This document shows, piece after piece, positions 8,465-13,412 of a DNA stretch of 13,412 nucleotides (position 1 is the stretch's first letter; every line of letters starts with the position of its first letter). The position numbers and the translations under genes were made by a program. The notes below the pieces were generated by a model. That model did no database searches. It saw only the letters and a list, made by a program, of their open reading frames with translations, and was not told the origin of the DNA. The DNA lies in contig JALLAZ010000934.1 in assembly GCA_036939755.1 (NCBI GenBank), positions 1 to 13,412 on the forward strand, in the 5' to 3' direction. This DNA comes from Stephanodiscus triporus. Its lineage: Eukaryota > Bacillariophyta > Thalassiosirophyceae > Thalassiosirales > Thalassiosiraceae.

Positions 8465-10863
8465 ATGCCCCATCCGCAGCCGATCATCACGTTCGTCTCT
8501 AGCCTCGATTGGCCCGACGACGACGCCGAGGTGGAGGAGGCGGTGATACAATGCGCGGGTAAATCGTACCTCGCGTACGAGTCCCGTCTCCTCGACCGAC
8601 GCGGCTTCCTCCACGGCTCGAGCTTCCGCTCCACCGCCGACGGCGGGCCGTCGTCGTCGTCGTCGTCGATGCCTGTCGATGGCGACGACGACGACGACGA
8701 CGACGGGAACGACGGCGGGAGGAAGAAGAAGCTAAGCGGCAAGAAGGAGTACGACCTCCTCACCATGTCCGACCGCAAGCTCAAGAAGCTCAACTACTAC
8801 CAGGTCCTGTCCCGGTCGCTGCCCATGCACGCCAACTCCGACGAGGTGCGAAGAGCGTACCACAAGGCGTGCCTGAGGTACCACCCGGACAAGACCGGCC
8901 GGGACGAGGAGGACGAGGTGTTCCTGCTCGTCAAGGCCGCGTTCGACACGCTGAGCGATCCGATGAAGAGGAGGAGCTACGATTCCACCGTCGACTTCGA
9001 CGAGAGCATACCCAAGGAGGGGGTGAGCGAGTCCGACTTCTACGCCGAGTACGGACCCGTCTTCGAGAGGAACCTCAGGTTCGCGAGCTGCAACGATCCG
9101 ATGAATCAGGTCGGGCCCGGCGGCGGCGGCGACGGCGCGGGACCGCCCGCGAGGAGGGGCAAGAGCGGCGGGAAGAAGAAGGCCCAGACGACGACGGCGT
9201 CGGCGTCGTCCGGCCCGCCCGAATTCGGCGACGATTCCACGCCCCTCTCCCAGGTTCACGCCTTCTACGATTTCTGGATACACTTCGACTCCTGGCGCGA
9301 CTTCACCCTGCGCGCGTCGAAGGAGACCGAGCACGACGTCGACGCCGCCGACTCCCGCGACGAGAAGAGGTGGATGAAGCAGGAGATCGAGAGGAAGGTG
9401 AAGAAGATGAAGAAGGACGAGATGGCGAGGATCAACCTCCTCGTTGAGAGGGCGATGGCCGCGGATCCAAGGCTCAGGAGGGAGAAGGAGCGGCTCGTCA
9501 GGGAGAAGAGGGAGAGGGAGGAGGAGAAGCGCAAGGTCGAGGAGGAGAGGGCGACGAGGGAACGGATCGAGAGGGAGGTCAGGGAGAAGGAGACGGCCGC
9601 GAGACGGGCAGTGGAAGGCGAGTAATTGTCGATTGTTTAATTCTGCTTGCTACGAAGAAAAAAATCTATCGTGTTATGCTTCATGTTTGTATGGTCGAAT
9701 ATCACTCATCATCGGATCCACGTTTATCAATTGGGTATAGAGTCGCAAAAGAAGGACGCGAAGGTGAGAAGAATCGCATTGTTCTATTCACACCCTCGAC
9801 CCAATTAATTTTCTTTCCGAATTGACACAACCCTCGATCGGCTGTATCGATCACGAAACACCAGAAAATCAAGGAGGCGGAGAAGAAGCAGCTTCGCAAG
9901 GCGAGACAGCTGTTCCGTAAATTGACCATGGCGGCGTATCAGTCCATGAACCCCAACGACAGTTCCGAGACGGGGAACGACGCCGTCTGGGACGACCTGG
10001 AGAAGATGAACGACGACGTGAGTATGAATGAACGACAACAAAACGTCCGAGGAGCAATGCTTTCTTTCGCCACGCGTCGGTGTTTGTTTTGTTCGCTCGC
10101 GTCTGACGAATTCCATGTCATCGTTTTTTATCTTGCCTGGGGATTTTCTCGCATGCATCAGATCGAACTCCTGTCCGAAAAACTGTCGGTGACGGAACTC
10201 ACGTCCCTCAACGACCTCCTGGGCGGGCCCGAGGCGGCCGAGGAGGGGAGCAGCGCGCCCGTGCACGTCGGGGCGCTGATCGAGGTGCGACAGTGCGCCG
10301 TCGAGACCGCCGCGGGCGCCGAGCGGCAGTCCCTCGTCGCCGTCCAGCGTCGCAACGAGGCCCGGAAGGAGGCGGCCGACAGGGCCCGCGAGGCGAGGCT
10401 GTCGAGGGCGTCCGTCCCTTGGAGCAGGGAGGAGCTCGGAGCGCTCGCCAAGGCCGTGAAGAAGTATCCGCCGGGGGGGAGCAACAGGTGGGACGCCATC
10501 GCGCTGTTCGTGAACAACCTTTGCAAGCAGCCAGATCCGAGGACGAAGGAGGAGTGCATCGAGAAGTACAACTCGATCGCGTCGGCGGCGGCGGCTCCGT
10601 CGTCGTCGTCGTCAACCGCCGTCGCCGATGGCGGCGCTGGCGGAAGCGCAGTCGAATCGTCCGCCGCCGCGGCGGAGGAGGGCGCGCCGTGGAACGAGGA
10701 GCAGGACGCCCTGCTGCAGGAAATGCTTCGCAAGTATCCGGCCGACATGGAAAAGAACGAACGGTGGAAGATGATCGCAAGGGGAGTGCCCGGGAGGACC
10801 AAGAAAGAGTGCGTGGAGCGTTTCAAGGCCATTCGCGAGGCAGTCAAACAGGGCAAAAAATGA
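8465..10863 (+). CDS. DNAJC2: Zuotin / DNAJC2 (MPP11/ZRF1) ribosome-associated J-protein, multi-exon
   Basis: Exons: 8465 to about 9610, probable 9743-9763, 9865-10017 and 10162-10863; product about 673 aa, near the size of plant and animal ZRF1. A J domain starts at N110 (NYYQVL) with the HPD motif at residues 140-142, needed to stimulate Hsp70 ATPase. Zuotin signatures follow: DFYAEYGPVFERN (about 192) and FYDFWIHFDSWRDF (about 268), then a basic/acidic coiled-coil (KKMKKDEMARI, EREEEKRKVEEERA) of the ribosome-binding type. The last exon has two SANT/Myb domains, VPWSREELGALAKAVKKYPP and APWNEEQDALLQEMLRKYP, each with the closing R-T-K-x-E-C-(I/V)-E motif. Zuotin pairs with an Ssz1/HSPA14-type Hsp70 as the ribosome-associated complex at the tunnel exit; in animals and plants the SANT form also acts on chromatin. 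The exon 1 donor is the one unsettled point. Confidence 0.92.
9611..9864 (+). other. Intron region of zuotin with a probable 21-base microexon (9743-9763)
   Basis: The 8465 frame stops at TAA 9623-9625 and zuotin coding resumes in phase 0 after CCAG 9861-9864 (KIKEAEKKQLRKA). Between them, TATAGAG precedes 21 bases encoding SQKKDAK, followed by a strong donor GTGAGAAG at 9764. Including this exon keeps the frame and the charged character. The exon 1 end must then be on a codon boundary: GTGGAA at 9611 (weak donor) fits, whereas the better-looking GTAATT at 9622 is in the wrong phase for both acceptors. A transcript is needed to settle this. Confidence 0.5.
10018..10161 (+). other. 144-bp zuotin intron without in-frame stop
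   Basis: Donor GTGAGT at 10018 and acceptor GCATGCATCAG ending 10161. The flanking exons join MNDD to IELLSEKLSVTEL in phase 0. The intron is a multiple of three with no stop, so retention would add 48 residues (VSMNERQQ...SRMHQ) between the coiled-coil and the first SANT domain. The composition drops to lower GC than the exons, supporting intron status. Confidence 0.8.
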
Positions 10864-11137
10864 TGGCAGCGCGGCAACGTCGGCTTGATGATACGGACTC
10901 TGTAGGGCTTGACCTTAAATTCAAAAATGAAAGGTGTCATTAAGGAATTCATTATCAATTAAATGCGCATGATTTGGTACCGAGATTCACAATTGGAACA
11001 CATGTTACGCCCACAAAGTTCAAGCATCCTTCCAACTTAAGCTTTTTCTACTCTCTCGCCGATTCATCCCCTGAGAAATTTCGCACGCCTCGATGTCTTG
11101 GTCACAATAGCCTCTTCGTATGTATCACAGGGAGGTG
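10864..11137. other. 3' flank of the zuotin gene
   Basis: AT-leaning non-coding sequence, probably 3' UTR and spacer up to the start of the repeat block at 11138. No gene or structured element is seen. Confidence 0.45.
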
Positions 11138-11145
11138 GATCTGGC

Positions 11146-11186
11146 GCAGCTAAAATCGATAATTCTTGATTATCGATTTTAGCTGC
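11146..11186. repeat. Perfect 18-bp-arm hairpin at the element's left end
   Basis: GCAGCTAAAATCGATAAT (11146-11163) and ATTATCGATTTTAGCTGC (11169-11186) are exact complements around TCTTG. The related segment at 11650-11690 keeps the same ends but its arms have diverged. Confidence 0.9.
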
Positions 11187-11311
11187 CCATGTGATATCGA
11201 ATATTCGGACATTCGATTATACAGAGCTCAAAAATCATGTAATATCGAATATTTGGGAATATTAGGGTTACACTAATTTTGTGTTGCTGCCCCGATAGTC
11301 GCAGGCGCTCT

Positions 11312-11350
11312 GTGTGAGTTGCCGCCATCTCCTAGGGCGGAAACTCACAC
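11312..11350. repeat. Hairpin in the GC-rich core
   Basis: GTGTGAGTTGCCGCC (11312-11326) pairs with GGCGGAAACTCACAC (11336-11350), 14 of 15 positions, around a 9-base loop. It sits in the centre of the fold-back element and may form a stable stem in single-stranded DNA or RNA. Confidence 0.8.
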
Positions 11351-11641
11351 CGCCATGCCGCCTTTAACTATTCCCCCGATAGTTGGGGTTGATTGTGGCC
11401 GCCCCAATTGTTTGGGATGATGCGGCCGCCCAGCGTTAGGGTGAGGCACTGATTGCCCCGAAAGTTAGAGTTGCGCGTGCAGGTGGGTGGGTTGGTTGGT
11501 TTTACAAATTTAACGTTTGAGTAACCCTAATAATAAGACACCTATCTTATCAATATTTGATATTACATGGCTAACAATTATGTAAAATTGAAAATTGGCA
11601 TCAATTATCGAAAATCCAAATATTTGATTTTAGCTGCAACA

Positions 11642-11945
11642 GATCTGGCGCAGCTAAAATTGATTATTTGGAATTTCCAAAATTAGCTGCCCGTGTTTTA
11701 TAGAATATTCGGATATTCGATTTTACATGCCGATATTTGATTTTACATGGTACAAAACCATGTAATATTGAATATTGGCTATTTTTGAATATACATGGTT
11801 CCCATACCATCTCTATTTGACCTGGATATTTGATTTTACATGGCTTGTGAGGCCATGTATAATCAAATATTCGGGTGCATTGGGTATCCCCAATTGCCAA
11901 ATATACATGGCAATATTTGACAATAGCCCCCGAATATTGCCACTA
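11642..11945. repeat. Second element end and palindromic array of an 18-base unit
   Basis: The first 85 bases (ATCTGGCGCAGCTAAAAT...) are a direct repeat of 11139-11225, 504 bases downstream. They lead into a series of ATATTTGATTTTACATGG-like units in both orientations: plus at about 11711, 11731 and 11827; minus (CCATGTAATATTGAATAT, CCATGTATAATCAAATAT) at about 11758 and 11852. Adjacent opposite units form hairpins with 7-9 base loops. The same unit, diverged, occurs in the arms of the element at 11138-11641. Confidence 0.7.
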
Positions 11946-12069
11946 GCCTTCAAAAAGGAAATCCCTGCCCCACCCTTCTCTCCCTAGCATTGGCATTGCA
12001 GCCCATCAAGCTAACCAGTGGCACATAGACATCCTCTAGTGGCAGTGCCTGCAGCACAGTGGTGGCGGT

Positions 12070-13412
12070 ATGATCTCTCCCTGCTCGTGCGCCGCCATGG
12101 CCGATTGTCGGTCCAACCCTCAGCTGGCTCGACCTCATCCGACAAGGCAATCCCCTTGCTTGCAACCTACAAGGCAGTCCCCTCGCTTCCAGCAGCCAAT
12201 TGACTCTTCTGCTACTACTTACATGGCAAGAGGTGGCGGTTTGATGGATGGGGACATGGCGGGAGTGTCGCGTTCGCTGCCCTTCACATCATCCCCTTAC
12301 AAAGTGGCACCGGCACCAACAAGCACCTCTGTCTCCTCAATGCAAGGGTGGTGCAAGCACCACAACCACTGTCCCAGAGGTGGCTGGGGGCAAGCCCCTT
12401 CTACAATCCTCCTCCGGTGGTAGTGGGGGTCTTTCTCCTGATCCCAGGAAGAAGGTGAGGGGATTGTCTCCACCAAACGATGCTGAGGAAGGGGGGGGAT
12501 AGTGGTGATGAGGATGACAAGGACAGTGATTATGTCCCTGTCACTAATGCTGCAATCAACAACATGATGGAGGGGGGGATAGTGGGGAGATGGCAGCAAT
12601 TGTTGAAATGCATCGCAGGGCTTTTATGGAGAGAGCCTGCCCCCCTGATGCAGAAGACAACCATTCCCAGAAGATGAGTGCCTCCATTCAAGCTGCAAGG
12701 CCCCAGGAAGAATTCGACTACATTCAATATGTTGTTAAGAACTGGCAGCATGGTGTTCAGGTTCGGCAGATGCTTCCTGGTCCTGAGAGGGATCAGTTGG
12801 CTGCCTTTTGTCACCAGCACCCTCTAGGGAGCATATGTTCACCAGTATTACCGTGAGGAGATTGTTGTTCCTGGTGAAGACCAAGAATCCAAGTATGTTA
12901 TGAGGCGCAGGGAAGCTTCCGGCAAGAATTGCATTGTTATGTCAAGAGAGCAGGTCTTTGATGCAATTGATGACTGGCATCGTGGAAGTGGGCATATGGG
13001 ACAGGATAGGACATGGACATTCTGCAAGGAGAAATACTGGAATGTCATTGAGAGGTGTTGTAGGATTTATTCAGAAAAATGCCTCATCTGCATGAAGAAG
13101 AACCCAGCTGCTCAAAATGTGAAGGGGAGCATCAAGCCCATTTAATCATGGCAGTTTTGCGATAGTTTTCAACTTGATCTCATTGACTTTTGCAAGCTCA
13201 GGAAGCACGATCCTTTTGGTGTTCTCATGTGCTGGGTGCTAACTCTAAAGGATCATGCAACTGGATTGATTTACTTGTGTGCCCTGCCAAGAAAGCGCCC
13301 TTGTCTGGTTGCATACAAACTCCAGGAGATCTTTGGCACAATCGGATACCCCAAGATATTCCACACTGACAATGGCAAGGAGTTCACTGTGAAGACCATC
13401 CTTAAATTTCTT
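12070..13412 (+). pseudogene. Decayed KRBA2/SCAND3-like integrase (H2C2 zinc finger + rve core), runs off window
   Basis: The integrase zinc motif is H-x4-H at 12978 and 12993 (WHRGSGHMG) with CLIC at 13080-13091, followed by SREQVFD-type context upstream. An in-frame TAA at 13143-13145 follows KGSIKPI, but the same frame continues open to the window end as an rve core: FQLDLIDF (first catalytic Asp at 13176), LTLKDHATGLIYLCALPRKR and FHTDNGKEF (second Asp at 13368), 64 residues apart; the catalytic Glu would lie beyond the window. Upstream, a Ser/Pro/Gly-rich N-terminus can be followed from ATG 12070 or 12097 (the latter in GCCGCCATGG) through frame changes near 12345, at a G8 run (12491-12498), a G7 run (12572-12578) and near 12825. 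The family catalyses DNA strand transfer of an element; this copy looks inactive unless some lesions are sequencing errors. Confidence 0.7.

Larger units (their letters stand above)
11138..11641. mobile_element. Fold-back (MITE-like) element with GC-rich core
   Basis: The ends are GCAGCTAAAATC at 11146 and its complement GATTTTAGCTGC ending at 11637. Further inverted pairs nest around the same centre: CATGTAATATCGAATATT (11236-11253) against AATATTTGATATTACATG (11552-11569), one mismatch, and ATTAGGGTTAC (11261-11271) against GTAACCCTAAT (11521-11531), perfect. The arms (about 120 bases) are AT-rich; the core 11272-11520 is GC-rich with repeated GCCCCGATAGT-like units. No coding frame is present, so if mobile it is non-autonomous. 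No clear target-site duplication flanks the outer ends; AAT flanks the inner 11-bp pair. Confidence 0.65.

Noticed and set aside
8227..8793. 188-aa minus frame at the zuotin 5' end, and 200 aa at 8732-9334
   Set aside because: Antisense shadows of strongly biased zuotin codons.
10158..10958. 266-aa minus frame over the SANT exons
   Set aside because: Shadow; the sense strand encodes clear SANT domains.
11261..11271. Telomere-like TTAGGG
   Set aside because: A single unit that is part of an 11-bp inverted pair with 11521-11531, not a telomeric array.
11138..11945. CRISPR-like array
   Set aside because: Units alternate orientation with irregular spacing and the context is eukaryotic.
12297..12599. 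100-aa minus frame in the integrase region
   Set aside because: Antisense to the Ser/Pro-rich N-terminus of the element protein; no motif.

Overview
The window looks like nuclear DNA of a unicellular eukaryote, most likely a centric diatom or close stramenopile. Evidence: spliceosomal introns of about 80-260 bp, long triplet-repeat low-complexity tracts inside genes, a eukaryote-only gene set (PA/RING-H2 membrane E3 ligase, zuotin/DNAJC2 with two SANT domains, SWI3-like remnant), and a KRBA2/SCAND3-type integrase element of a kind I know from centric diatom genomes. The diatom assignment is an inference from gene style, not from a marker gene. Nothing bacterial (operons, Shine-Dalgarno sites, CRISPR) is seen.

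Layout. 1-354: 3' end of a tetratricopeptide (kinesin-light-chain-like TPR) gene with an in-frame stop. 729-1099 and 2831-3109: two directly oriented copies of a dispersed repeat. Between them, on the minus strand (2830 down to about 1100), lies a badly decayed SWI3/SMARCC-like gene whose low-complexity N-terminus, SWIRM, SANT and C-terminal helix can be followed through several frameshifts, nonsense codons and a 62-bp tandem duplication. 3110-3804: upstream region with simple repeats. 3805-6796: intact two-exon gene for a secretory-pathway PA-TM-RING E3 ligase; the RING-H2 finger is split by a 79-bp intron with a GC donor. 6797-8464: mostly non-coding, with a degenerate acidic minus-strand reading frame and a 24-bp perfect palindrome. 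8465-10863: multi-exon zuotin/DNAJC2 gene. 10864-11137: 3' flank. 11138-11945: AT-rich fold-back elements and palindromic repeats. About 12070-13412: a decayed KRBA2/SCAND3-like integrase running off the window.

The two intact genes (RING ligase and zuotin) are housekeeping-type protein quality-control genes on the same strand, separated by about 1.7 kb; each has its own upstream region and nothing suggests co-transcription. They sit between two zones of mobile or decaying DNA. The most unusual part is the left zone, where a chromatin-remodeller gene remnant is exactly bracketed by direct repeats. I did not find a convincing new multi-gene system; the interest lies in gene decay, repeat architecture and unusual splicing.
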